Below, one piece after another: positions 12,435 to 24,065 of a DNA stretch of 64,000 nt (the stretch's first letter is position 1; every line of letters starts with the position of its first letter). Both the position numbers and the translations under genes were made by a program. Below the pieces are notes generated by a model. It was not told where the DNA came from. It saw only the letters and a list, made by a program, of their open reading frames with translations, and did not search any database. This DNA is from Scortum barcoo. Taxonomy: Eukaryota; Chordata; Actinopteri; Centrarchiformes; Terapontidae. Location: the NCBI GenBank assembly GCA_023238725.1, contig CM041552.1, positions 14,175,147 through 14,239,146 of the forward strand, given 5' to 3'.

Positions 12435-12547
12435 ATTAGACTTGGGCAGTATTTATGTTTTTATACCTAATTGACATTTCAGTGGGGTATTTTGTATATG
12501 ATGGTATATGTGTAAAATTTTAAAAAGCACACAAGCCCAAGCCTAAT
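12435..12547. mobile_element. Possible short MITE-like unit
   Basis: A 13-base end at 12435 (ATTAGACTTGGGC) is matched in inverted orientation at 12535-12547 with one mismatch. The 113-bp unit is noncoding. Very short nonautonomous DNA elements in fish, often hAT-derived, look like this. No clear target duplication was found, so a chance inverted repeat is possible. Confidence 0.35.
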
Positions 12548-13039
12548 CCATATGTGTAAATTCAAAATAGCAATACTTTGTTGACTAGGTATTTAATGAG
12601 AAGAGGAGTTTCATAATAACAAGTGTATCTTTTTTGCTCTGGGAGCCAGTACCACCTTGGACGACCATCACAAGAAGAGAACACAGTTCGGTTTTATATC
12701 ACAGCTTTGTGGTATAAATCCTGGCCAGTGTTATGAGACAGTGTTCAGTATACTTTACTGTCATGGGGCATTCTATAGCCTGAAGGAGGTCATTTACTAT
12801 GTGATGGTAGAAGAAACTTCAAGAAAGAGAAGGAGAGGGACACTTAATTAGCCTGCTTGCTTCATAAACACAGCTTTAACTGTATGTGGAAGCTGTAATG
12901 CAAATTAAATAAGATTATTATAAAGGTAATTTTCACCCTCACTGCAACAACCAAACCCGTTAATGTATGTACCCTAATGTGAGTTCTATAACTACCTTGT
13001 ATGCTTGTTTTAAAAGCTAGAGTTTAAAATATTTTCTTT

Positions 13040-13185
13040 TCTAAGCTGCAAAATGAAGCTACTAATTAATTAATGTGAGATGACAAATTAGGCACAAATG
13101 AAGGAGCTCACATCAAAGTCCATTTTGCAAGCCTTATGTAGTAATTGCAAATTAATGTGCTTGATATATACCAATATAGCAACAT
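13040..13185. promoter_or_regulatory. Possible conserved noncoding element
   Basis: Dense homeodomain-like AATTA and TAATT cores (ACTAATTAATTAATG near 13061, AATTGCAAATTAATG near 13143) sit within non-repetitive sequence. This fits a homeobox-bound enhancer, but conservation is not visible here and the AT-rich background makes chance matches likely. Confidence 0.22.
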
Positions 13186-13439
13186 CACATTGTATAATAT
13201 TGTCCTCGAAAAATCGTGTCAGTTTTGAAATGCGCAGGCAGAATCTGCTCCTCATAAGAGGCACATTCTGGTGAGGACATTTTGCAGATTGTAATTAGGC
13301 TCCGGGGTGAATGTGAGTGGATCTTTTAGCCCGCTGGCGAGTGCAACAGTCTGAACAGGGCTAAAGAGAACAGATGCCCCCTGTGGCACCATGACTCAGT
13401 CTGATTAATATGGGTGCTTTGCTCATATTCAAAAACACA

Positions 13440-13690
13440 GAGAGCAGAACATCTCTTTCGGCTTCCTCTGCCATCTCTCCTCATCACGGCACCTCCGCTT
13501 TCCTCTATTTTTGTACTCTCACTCCATCTCCTCCTTTCCTCTCTTTGGGTATCTGTATTCTTTCCCTGCTTTCCTTGCTCTCGCCCTCTTCCCACTCGTC
13601 TTTGTCTCTTTCTCTGCCTCTCTTTCTCCCCCTAACTCTTTCTCCCGACTTTGCTCCTTCTCTCCTTTGCTTCCCCAGCACTCTGCACTA
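13440..13690. repeat. Pyrimidine-rich tract (CT-rich)
   Basis: About 250 bp dominated by C and T on the + strand. It produces overlapping Ser/Leu/Pro-rich open frames in two + frames and an Arg/Glu-rich one on the minus strand. Frames open at once on both strands over a compositionally biased tract are not evidence of a gene. Confidence 0.7.
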
Positions 13691-16600
13691 GAGAAAAGTG
13701 TGTGTGTCTCAGGATTAAGGTGAATCTTCCCGTATGTATTGTTTCTTGGTCCTTGGGAGGCCGACTGGAGGGCTGCAGTCTGCTCAATGGGATGTGACAG
13801 CTTCTTTAATTAGAGGCAGTATGCCAAGATATAGGAGTACATAAGTGTTTGGTTAGGGCCCTGTGTCTGAATCCCAGTCAGCGGCTCGGCCTCCACCAGC
13901 CAATTTGACTGTGCTTCCCTCGTCTCTGGTTTTCTGAGTTTCCGTGGCAGACAGCAATTCTGAAAGCAACTTCAATCAACTCAGCTTAGGTGGTTGCAGT
14001 GATGGCCTGATGAGTGATGGCAGATTACTTTTTGAACAGGTATTATTATTATTATTATTATATTCAAATTAATCTGTAGCAGTTTACAATGTCGACAGAG
14101 CAATAATTCGCCATGCCTTCCTTTAGTTGTTTCTGAACCTCTTCCTCTTCCTCTCACAGAAAACCATCCTTATAGGCACTGTGCTTGTTCAACCATTCTA
14201 TTAAATGTGATTTGAACTGTGATTGAATGTGTTTTTTCTATTTGGCCCATAACTGAAAATAGGTAGTCAGAAACAGCCCATTAGCTCTAAAGGCTAAAAC
14301 TAAATCTGAAAGTACAAAACATATTTATTTTTATCACACAGCATTACACAGAGGGAGTTTTGGTGTTGTAGATGTTAAATGGTAAAGGATCTGAGGGTCA
14401 GTGATAGAGGTAAAGCGAGATAATTTCTCTGATCTTTTAATGTTCTTCTCTCAGATACATTCTTGGCTCTGATAATTACTGTAGTGTTCATTATGAGGGT
14501 TTGTTTCCATCACACACACACACTTCAGTGTCACATTTAATTGAGGACTGCAGGGAATGAAAAACTGAGAAAGTAAACTCTCTTCATTAATACACACACA
14601 CACAATTGTGCACCCTTGGCCAAATGTAAAATGCTACTTTGGTCATGACATGCATAATACAAAAGTACTTCAACAACATTTGTTTACACCATACAAGGAG
14701 TAACCTGTGAGAAAAACTTGAAAAATTATGGTGTATAATACATTACTGTTTGTCTTGACCTCAGCTCTTATCAATTCTCCACTACTCAGAGGCAATATAC
14801 ATCACTTTTAGTGCTCACTGCTTCCATTGTAAACAAAAACTGGCTAGCTAATCACCGTAATGTATTTTTAGAAAAAAACATAGACAATGATGAATATATA
14901 ACGTAAGGGATTAATTACTGAAGAATAAAAAACAAAGTGCTGGTAATAGTCAATAGTCATTTGAAATTACAGAACACTTCTATAGTTGGTTGAGACTTAA
15001 AAGTGGCACAGACCCGCAGCCTCTGAGCCAGACGCTTATGTTGTAGAAGTTGAACAATGAAACGAAAGTGCTTATGTTATCAGGAGATGAAATGTAAAAT
15101 GGTGTGCCAAAAAAGAGGAGAGAGAGAACAGAGCCTTGTGAAACTTTTTAGAGCTGAAATGATGGTAGGGTTTCACAATGGTTAAGAGTTATTTAATATA
15201 GTTGTGTCAAGTTTGAGTTTTTTTAATAAGGGCCAACTAAATGAATGCCGTTAATGAATGAGGAAAAGTGCCAGAGAACAATTTCCATGTGGGGATAGTA
15301 GGGGCCACTGTGGAAAGAAGCACTTTATAATAATACGAACACATAAAACCTGTCTTCGTCATATTAAATCTTATCAATAGCTGCACCATCAGCTAAAGAT
15401 CAACAGTAGATATAGGAAGGCGTCCAAGATGACTGCCTGATGTCTGCCACTGTCCCATGCTAAAAACAGAGTTATCCCTTTTTCAACCGTTTGGTGAGTC
15501 TGCCAGCATCTCTGCTTTGCTGTTGTTGCTGACCCAGAAGACATTAGGAAGTCAGGCAGTGCTGACCATTATGGACAGTCGGAAGATACGGACTAGTCTC
15601 TCGCATTGGATGACTTGAACCTTATCGACATGAATGCTCTCAAGAGTGTGCGTCATTCAGAGTTTTCAAACCTGTCAGATGATCACATCCATCACCTGTC
15701 TGGCCTGTCACCAAATCGCCATGACCAGACACGCCACTCAGAATCAGACATGCCTCCTAAATCTATCGTTTGCCAGCGTGCAAGAAGAGTCTGAGAATGA
15801 GAGGGTCATCACTCCCCAGACATGTGATCCTTATCTAATCAGGTGTTGATGTGAGTAATGAACTGAGCTTGGTTTGAAACCATGTGCAGCAGTAAGCAGG
15901 TAACATGATTTCCATGGCCTCTGTCTCTGCTGCTTTGACTGGCTCCATTATATGAAAACTGAACGTGGCTAGCTTTTGTGAGAGCCGTGATCCTTTTGTG
16001 TTGTGTCCCTTTTGTCTTCTTTTATACCTCCACCCCATGTGTCTCCACCCGGCTGAATCATCCTGTGTCTCTCTGACATGACCCTCCGACTCTTCCCTAT
16101 GCCATGGTCTCACCTTAATTACTCATTCCTCATTTCAACCTCAAGGCTTCCTTGCTTTTCCTCAGTGCCTCTGAATGGTACCCCATTGCACCCGTGATGA
16201 CACCCTGCAGAGAGACTTTCCAGCCTTACCATCACCGTCTCCCCATTTGATGCCTCACCCCATCCTCTCCCTCTAATCTCATTATCAAAAGTTGCCTGGG
16301 TGTCACAGTGGGGTTCAGAGAGCAGCACAGGGTGCAGGCAATGGAGCAAACTCATTATGGCAGAATAATCATTACATTGCAAAAAAAAAAAAAAGAAGAA
16401 GTGGAGAAGATGGCTCTTAATTTGACACCATTGTTATTAATTACAAAGTCTGGAGGCTTCTTCAGCTTAACAGTGATGCTGCATATTTGCAAAAAAAAAG
16501 AGAAAAATGGGGTGAGAAGGAGGAAAAGAGAGACCATACAAAGATTTGTTCCATTTGACAAGGAAGGCTGTGAATAAACTGCCTCATCTATCAGCCCCCA

Positions 16601-19176
16601 AATAAAGAGCGCTGTTTTACTGTTTAATGGCCACTCCACTGTGCTTCTATCACCCAAATGAGTCCAGCTGACATTTCCTCCTAAATCCCATTTAACACAG
16701 AGGCTCGCCTTATCTCCATATGGGGATTCAAGCCAGTAATTCTTGTTTGCATGTTGTAACCGCTCCGTAGAGAGAGGTGTCAAAAGCGGGTTGATCTGAA
16801 TGAAACACAAGGGATTTACATGTGGAGATGCAAAAGCATTTGCTACGCTTTTACAGACAGCTCATATTAGTTCTTAGTGACCCCACTCATTCCTTTTATG
16901 CCTATGCTAATGCATGTACATTTCATTTTATACCTAGTGGCATCAAATGTGTTTATAAAAGCTCTGTTTTTAAAAATTTCTTTGTATATCCCCTCTAGGT
17001 GTAGAGCTTTTAACCTATTTATCCAGAATAGGGCTCCTAAGCACTGCTATGTCTCTTTTCTAAGTCTAATTAATGAATGTCAAGTAATGTAAGTCCTGTG
17101 CCTACAGCAGGAATAAAAGTTCCCTCATCCTGATCAGTTTTACTACTTTGGCCCCAGCTTGTTGTGGATATTCTACAAACAAATCTATGTAGGATGCAGA
17201 CAACACTCATTTTCAGAGGCCTTGTTATAATTAATCTTGCATGACTCTGGTATTACTGTACTCTGGATCCTGGCCCAGGACAAGCAGATCACTTTGCTTA
17301 AACCAACTTAACAACGCAGCAATTCTTGTACATTTTAATGAATACATCCGCTTACCCCCTGTCTGACCACAATCATGACCTAAATGTAAACACGGCATCA
17401 GTTTTCTCTTTTGATGGATAATGTATTGCCACCATTTCCTCTGGCAGAAATTTAACTCGTTTTTCATTATTATCTAAAGGTTTTATTTACCAGCATGTTT
17501 TTTTTTATTTGTCCACTTATACCCTCTAATTAAGGATGTGTTGACTTGTGGAGTTTTCCATCTTCATAAAACAAAACAAAACAGAGGAAAAGTGAACAGA
17601 TGGAATTTATGTTGCTTTACAATATTTTGATGTCTTGGATGCTGTGAATGCTTTGCTAATACAAGCATTTGCATCAAAGAATAATGTTCCAGTGTCACTA
17701 TTTGACATTTGCTGTGAAACATACTCCAAACGTTGGGTCTCATACCAAACATATGTATTGTAAATATGATGAATATTTAGTCACTGATTATTCACTTTTA
17801 AGAATTTGATCTGGTACGAATTCATTAACTTACAAGGCAAAACTTTAATGCTTTAAGGATGTCTAGTTTGCCATACCACAAGTAACCACTGTTCAGGACC
17901 ACCCATTTTATGTTGCTACTCTATATAGGCACTTACAGGCTTTTTACTGTGACAACCATGGGTTGATCTTTTTTTAATTGATCTCCAATAAAGCCTTTTA
18001 AGTTATGCAGTTGAAAGTGAAAGTTTTTTATTCTGTTCAGACAGGTAAATCAGGAGCAAGAGTAGCAATTGTAAATGGCAGTTTTACTTTGTTTCACCTA
18101 ATTTCTGAGTGAGATCATTTACACAATTGTTTAATTATTAATTAAAATACCCAGTTTAATTGGGTTGTGCTGTGAAAATAAACCATGTCAATTGCATAAA
18201 TCTTTTATAAGCTTAGAACGATTAATTGATTAATGATCATTTAAATGGCCAAGGTTGGATGAAGGAAATTGCAAAAACTTTACATTACTAATTAGCTGTA
18301 ATGTAGCCTGAAGGGTTGTACTTGTGTTAAAGGAAGAAACAGCTGAGATGAATTAAGTGTCTAAATTCAAACTCCTCAAACATCTGGACATTTTGTTTTC
18401 AGTTACAATGAATCAGACTCATTTGACGTTTAAAGCACACGCAGCTCAAAGCAGTATAATTAGACACCATGAAGGGTAGTCGTTGTGACGATGAAGGGAG
18501 GAGGTGAATTTTCAGTTTTATCTAAAAGATGCACAGGGGTCACAACTTCATCTTATTCTCATCTGCCAAAATGGCACTGTGCCAGCTGTTTAGTGTTAAT
18601 GAGTGTTGTTGAAGGGTTCAATGGGAGAGATTCTCCAGCACTTTTCATGTGTAGATGAGTGAAGTCTGGGCCTGTGTGTACAGTAAATATGGCTTTCAGA
18701 TACTCTTTATTAGTGTAAGTGCTGACCAAGGACAGTGTAATGAGTGTAATGAGTTGAATGCTTTTGTTGAAAGGTCAAGCAGATAAACAGCTACTGAAGA
18801 TTTCTTGTGGCATGTTAATTGAGATGGTGATCTTTTAAAACTCAACGATAATAAACTAAAAAGTGCCGTCCACCTGGCAAACACAGATTCCAGAAACATT
18901 AAATCTTAATCCTCACACTGATCGTTTCAATGTGCTGTTTGCTTTGCTCTAACACACACTTTCACACACTTATTCATTCATGAAATCATTTCACTGAGAC
19001 ACGCACACATAAACATGTGCGCACGCAATTAGAGTTTTATGTTAATTGTTGCTGTGGAGCTTGTTGACATTCACATGGTCACGATGCGGCTATTCAACTA
19101 GGCGGATGTAACAAAACGCTGAGGAGGATTAAGGATATGAGATGTAGATATGTAAAAATCACTGAGCAGGGAACGC

Positions 19177-19210
<34 letters not shown>

Positions 19211-19220
19211 AAAGAGAGCA
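19177..19220. repeat. Compound (TG)n(AG)n microsatellite
   Basis: About nine TG units (19177-19195) pass directly into an AG-rich run to 19220. This is a typical fish compound dinucleotide repeat. Confidence 0.9.
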
Positions 19221-19235
19221 TGTGGTAAATGGGCA

Positions 19236-19440
19236 TCAGTACATTATCTCGCCCCTTGTGTTGGCCTGCATTAATGAACTAATTGCTGTTAGCATGTAAT
19301 TGCAGTGTTAAGTACAGCCAAACAGTGGCGGCACTACATATCGATCGCTTAATTGCAATTCGGGTCCCCTGTCCTTGTTAATGGCCCTAGCAACATATCA
19401 CTTCATGCATCTCGTCCTTTGAAAACAAGGATAACTGCAA
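19236..19440. promoter_or_regulatory. Possible conserved noncoding element
   Basis: A non-repetitive block with repeated homeodomain and POU-like cores (CATTAATGAACTAATTG, TGTAATTGCAG, CTTAATTGCAATTC) and an ATCGAT core near 19342. No coding potential. Chosen by texture only; alignment to other teleosts is needed to confirm. Confidence 0.28.
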
Positions 19441-22400
19441 TGGACGTGGGAAGAGTGAATTACAGGTCTTGGTATTGGCTGCTCTCACCTTACAACTCTG
19501 TCCACTGTCTAAGGGTCTGATCAAATAAAACACTTTTCTCACACCTAAACCGCAGCGGTAAGATCTGTGTTTTCACCTGCTGTATTGGTTCTGCTTCCCA
19601 TTATAAGCTGGTTTAGTTGACCTCCAAATACCTGCTCTTGTGTTCAAGCTGAAAAAAAAAAAATCAAGATTTGCACTGAATAAACAATAGCTGAGGAGGA
19701 TGCACATCATTATGTCATGTTAATTTAGATGTGACCTTTTAAAGTTACAGAATTGTATGCTAATAAGTACTGCGTATTATTTCTCTCTATGTAATATACA
19801 TGGACTGCATCACTTTATAGATGCAGTGGAAATACATTTTACAATTTCAAATTCTGTGTACCTGTCTTTAATGATTGTATTGTCTTACAACCACATTTAT
19901 ACAACCTTTCATTTCTGTGTACTTACATTTCTAAATCCCTCTCTTTTATTTTAATGTGTAATCTTCCAGTATTTGTCTCTTGGATGAATCTTGAACTCAG
20001 AAGCGTTCCAACTAACCCCTGACATCGTGTAAACCCTCTCATGACCATTAGCTTGTGGGCCGTAGCAGCTGTCTGGCGTGTGTATTCAGGCATCAGTTAA
20101 GAAAAACACAAGAGTGTGGTTTATTACACCTTCTGATCTAACAGTACATGTAAGCAGGATGTGGGTGGAGGTTAACAGCTCTCTTTAGCTCTTATTCACT
20201 CTGATTCTCCCAAGGCTCAGGCCTACTAAGCCACACCTACTTTTTCAGCAGTCCTATCCAGTTTCTGAATGATTTGATCAAATACCCCTCCCTAGTTCTA
20301 CCCATGTAGTCTGCTTCAACTGGAAATACAGTACTTAAAAATGATTAAACCTCCTAAGGTTTTCAGAATATCAGATTTTCTCTCAGGCAGATCATTTGTC
20401 TTATGCCTTATGCATTAACTGTTATAAAGTACAGATGGGTGATATCACAGACACTGTTTTTCTACAGTCTGTGGAGTAGTCCACACAGTGTTGTCACTTT
20501 CTCTGAGGTCCTGTAGTTCAAAGCTTATCTTTTGGTTTACCATATTAATCTTGATTCCACTCTTTCCCATATTTTAGCAATTTAGATCACGTTGTGTGCA
20601 TCAAGTTATGGGCAAAACCTGCAATCCTGCTTCAAAAAAATATATCTTGAATATTATTATTGTCTCTGCAGTGTCTCAACAATCTGTTGAAGTGATGTAC
20701 CTGTGTAAATAGCAGTTTTATGAGTTATTGGCTCCAAATAGTGGCTCTTTGGGGATGAAGGGTTGAGTAATGGTTGGATTTACAAACTCAGAGTGTCAGG
20801 AAATGTGACACTCATGGTTAAATCTTGAGATTTGTTCAGACTTTTCACAGTGGATTTTATCAGGTGCTCACAGGCGCTGGGGATTCAAGTGGTTTAGGTG
20901 ATTGTCTTTCTGTCAATGGGCAGGCATCTAGATGAATGGTATATTTGATCAAGATTGCCTAGCGTTGTCGTCCAATGCATCACGGCCGATGTGGAAAAAA
21001 TTGTGCGTACAATATTTGCAGCAGCAGCTTCCATCTGCACGCCGCCTACAAGATGGTAGCAGCAGGCCTGTGTGTGTCTCAGCGGTCCCATCTCCAACCA
21101 TACTGTAACTCATTCATAACTCTTCTGCTGTGGTGACACTCTGATTAATGTGCCCAGACACCAGCAAGCTGCCTATGCAAGGCAGACACAACGCAGGATC
21201 TATTTAACAAACAGCGAGAACTGTCATATCACTTTCCATGTCACCCCGTATCAGCCCCCATCTCCACCGCAGCCTCCATCTCACCTGGGAGGGGTTCTCC
21301 GGCAGCATTTTTATTTTTAAAGAAATTCCTGTTTGGAGTTATATTGGATAGTTTGTACTCAATCTCATCAAGAGTACGTCCCCACAGTGGTAAACCTCCT
21401 TCAGGCTCTCATTCTAACACACTTTTAATGAGAACACACACTGGAGCTGTGGAGCACATTTTCAGTCTGCCTTGATCTCAGAGCCTTTTCTGACTGCTAA
21501 TCATCACCCAAAACTCTTACAAAGCCACATATTAAATTAAGGACCAATGAAATTTGGTCTTTTTTTAGAATCTCTGAACACCATAATGTAGAACTAATGA
21601 GAATCTTTATCCCCTAATGACATAATTGAATTCAGCTCAAAGGTTTGAATGGCATATTTGCATACTTTGAATGACTTTGGATGATCACTTTACATTGTAG
21701 CTCAGTGGAGTGATCACCACTTGTTTTCTTTCTTTTCTTTTTTTTTTTAAAACATTGCAGAGCCCCATTGAGCAACTGGCACACATGCACACTGCTTCTC
21801 TTTACTGCCATTAACCACATACCTGGGGTGCTTGGCCACAGTAATGATGCTTGACTCCAGCACCCACGGACTACCTTCCAGTGTCAACCATCAATCTAGC
21901 CAACGAGAGTGCAGCTGCGGCCCTTGTAGACAAACCGTTGAGTCCTCTACTCATCACCCTGGATCAGATAGCTCTTTTGTTAAATTATACCTTATTTGAT
22001 GCTTTTTTTTGAGTGTGTGTGCATGTGTTACATCTCCCTGCGTGTGTGAAATGGTTGTTGATTTGACAGGGGGTTAGCTCACTCACCTCGCTGTTTGTAA
22101 ACAGAGAAAGAGAGAGAGAGACAGAGAATAGGTGAGATTTATCACTGAAATGAGTTTGGTTACAAATGCTGATAATGGAAGCCCTTGGCAGTAAATAAGT
22201 GGAAAATGAAGAGACCAGTGGGGCTCACAAAGATCATTTATTCATCCCTTTCGAAATTCTGCTCAGATTCTGCTTAGTCATGTCCTCACCTCATTTCCTT
22301 GGAGTTGATTGGATCACAGCGGTTGCGGGTGGCTGTCAGCAGCTAACGTGATTGAGCAGTAAAGTGATGCCACCGTTCACACCGAACAAAGTAAATTGTG

Positions 22401-22729
22401 TTTAATAACTTCATTCCTTTGACTGTCAAATTTCATGCATTCCCTTCATCATTCTGTTTTCACGGTGCTGTCGGTACCATTACGTTGCTCTTGGTCTTTG
22501 ACAGCATTGATCGATTTTAAGTTATGTTAAAAGAAGAAGGGAGTTCTGACTGCGGTAAAAGACCAATTTTCAAATTGTGTCAGGTGGTAATCAAATTACC
22601 CCTCTGCCTTCACTGCCCTGTTTTTTTATGTATAATCTGTAGGTGTGATAAATTCACGGATCTGCTGAGATGTCTAAGTCTGTGAGATGTAATAATAAAG
22701 CCAGTGGCAGGTAATGCATAAAATTTATA

Positions 22730-23095
22730 GTGAAAGATGGAAGAAGATCCCCCTGTATTCGTAGTGTTTGCGTGTGAAATTTCACAGGCCCTGACACTGC
22801 CTTTCCCTGTCTGAGAGTGAAAATGTATTCATCTCCCCGGCAGTACAGTCCTACCGCGGATTCTTCTCATAGTGAAGGAGGCAAATGATGTGAATGTTGA
22901 GAGCAATGCCTTAGCATGAGATATTACATGTGGCAGGACAATTTCCATCGCAGGCAGGAGCAGCCCCTCTAGTCCAGTGTTTAATTTTCACATGTGATTG
23001 CAAAAGATTTTTTTTTTCTTGGTGCCGGCTGGCGCTCCGACTCTGTCAGATTAGCTTCAGCAGAATTGACACCTTTTCCCATAAATAATCTGGTA
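22730..23095. promoter_or_regulatory. Possible conserved noncoding element
   Basis: Mixed-composition block with no simple repeats apart from a T run at about 23009-23018, clustered TTTCACA and TAATTTTCACATGTG motifs, and no open frame of note. Listed as a candidate regulatory element on texture alone. Confidence 0.2.
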
Positions 23096-24028
23096 AATAT
23101 GGAACAGTCACTGCAATCATACTTATGTTACATTTTATGCCTCCCCACATAATTTGAAGCCATCTCAACACCTATCACGTCTGACACGTCCTATGTCGTT
23201 GGAAGACGAGTAGGGGTTCGCCTCATAAGACATAAACCTTCTTTGTTGTTTATTGATTGAAGCACTTGTGTCATAAGCGCTTGATTTTCGAATGATGAGC
23301 GGCGTCCTCGGAGCAGGTGAATGTTGGTGAGTAAATATCCCGACCATCTGCACACCGACACCAGCGGCAGCAACGGCGCTGCGGTACAGCTCTATTGCAT
23401 TCTTTCTCTCCCACATCACCCTCCTCCCACCCCCCCTTTCTTCTTCTTCTCGGTGCACTGACGGAGACAGGAAACAAGTCTCTGGGAAGTGAAGCTGCAC
23501 AAAACCCATGACAGCATCTCATTATCCACTAAATAGCGCCAGATTAATTACAATGACAATGACAGATGGCTTGTTACTGGATCATTGAGATGGTACCCGG
23601 GGGAGGGACAGCAACATGCAGGTACAGAACAGTGACTCTACAGCAGCCACACATGTAACATTTGCTGTAACCCATCTGACGGACACTTTATTCTTTAACA
23701 CATTATGATATATACAGTCTCTTCCTCTACAGACAACATCCAGTATACGTGTGAGGAGAGATGCAATGTTTTTATGGATGCTCTTTTATGTTTTTTTCAG
23801 TGTTAGAAAACAGTGACTCAGTTGTGCAGAATTCTGAACAACTCATAAGAATATACAGAGATAGAGCTCATTATCTTTTATTCAGTTCTTTACTCTCACT
23901 TTTATTTTTAATTACTTTGAGAGAGTGATCTGCAGCATTACCTACACCTCCATTGTGTTTCCTCCCCATGTTACTCTACTGTTATTATCAGCAGTATACT
24001 ATAGTCTGTCCTGGCCACAAGAGGACCT

Positions 24029-24065
24029 GTTTACTGTAAACCAGCTGTGTCCTCAGGACACAGCT
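24029..24065. repeat. Two adjacent perfect palindromes
   Basis: GTTTAC-T-GTAAAC (24029-24041) is followed one base later by AGCTGTGTCCT-C-AGGACACAGCT (24043-24065). The second is a perfect 11-bp stem around one central base. The first contains divergent forkhead-like GTAAAC cores. Both could be protein binding sites or hairpins; no function can be read from the sequence. Confidence 0.8.

Larger units (their letters stand above)
12548..19176. other. Unique noncoding sequence, no gene seen
   Basis: Contains a TTA repeat (14042-14061), two short CA repeats (14512-14523 and 14592-14604), an A14 run (16381-16394) and a long pyrimidine-rich tract (listed separately). No exon with convincing splice signals and codon structure was found. 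Short open frames are accounted for by composition. Confidence 0.55.

Noticed and set aside
13410..13723. Overlapping Ser/Leu/Pro-rich open frames on the + strand and an Arg/Glu-rich one on the minus strand
   Set aside because: They come from one CT-rich tract that lacks stops in several frames at once; no domain, no splice context.
16355..16810. Minus-strand frame of 151 residues, the longest outside the transposon
   Set aside because: Contains Phe runs from an A-rich tract on the + strand, no domain, no conserved motif; a chance frame in AT-rich DNA is more likely.
23165..23522. Three overlapping minus-strand frames up to 114 residues
   Set aside because: Located over a C-rich/CT-rich stretch, mutually overlapping, no recognisable domain or splice context.
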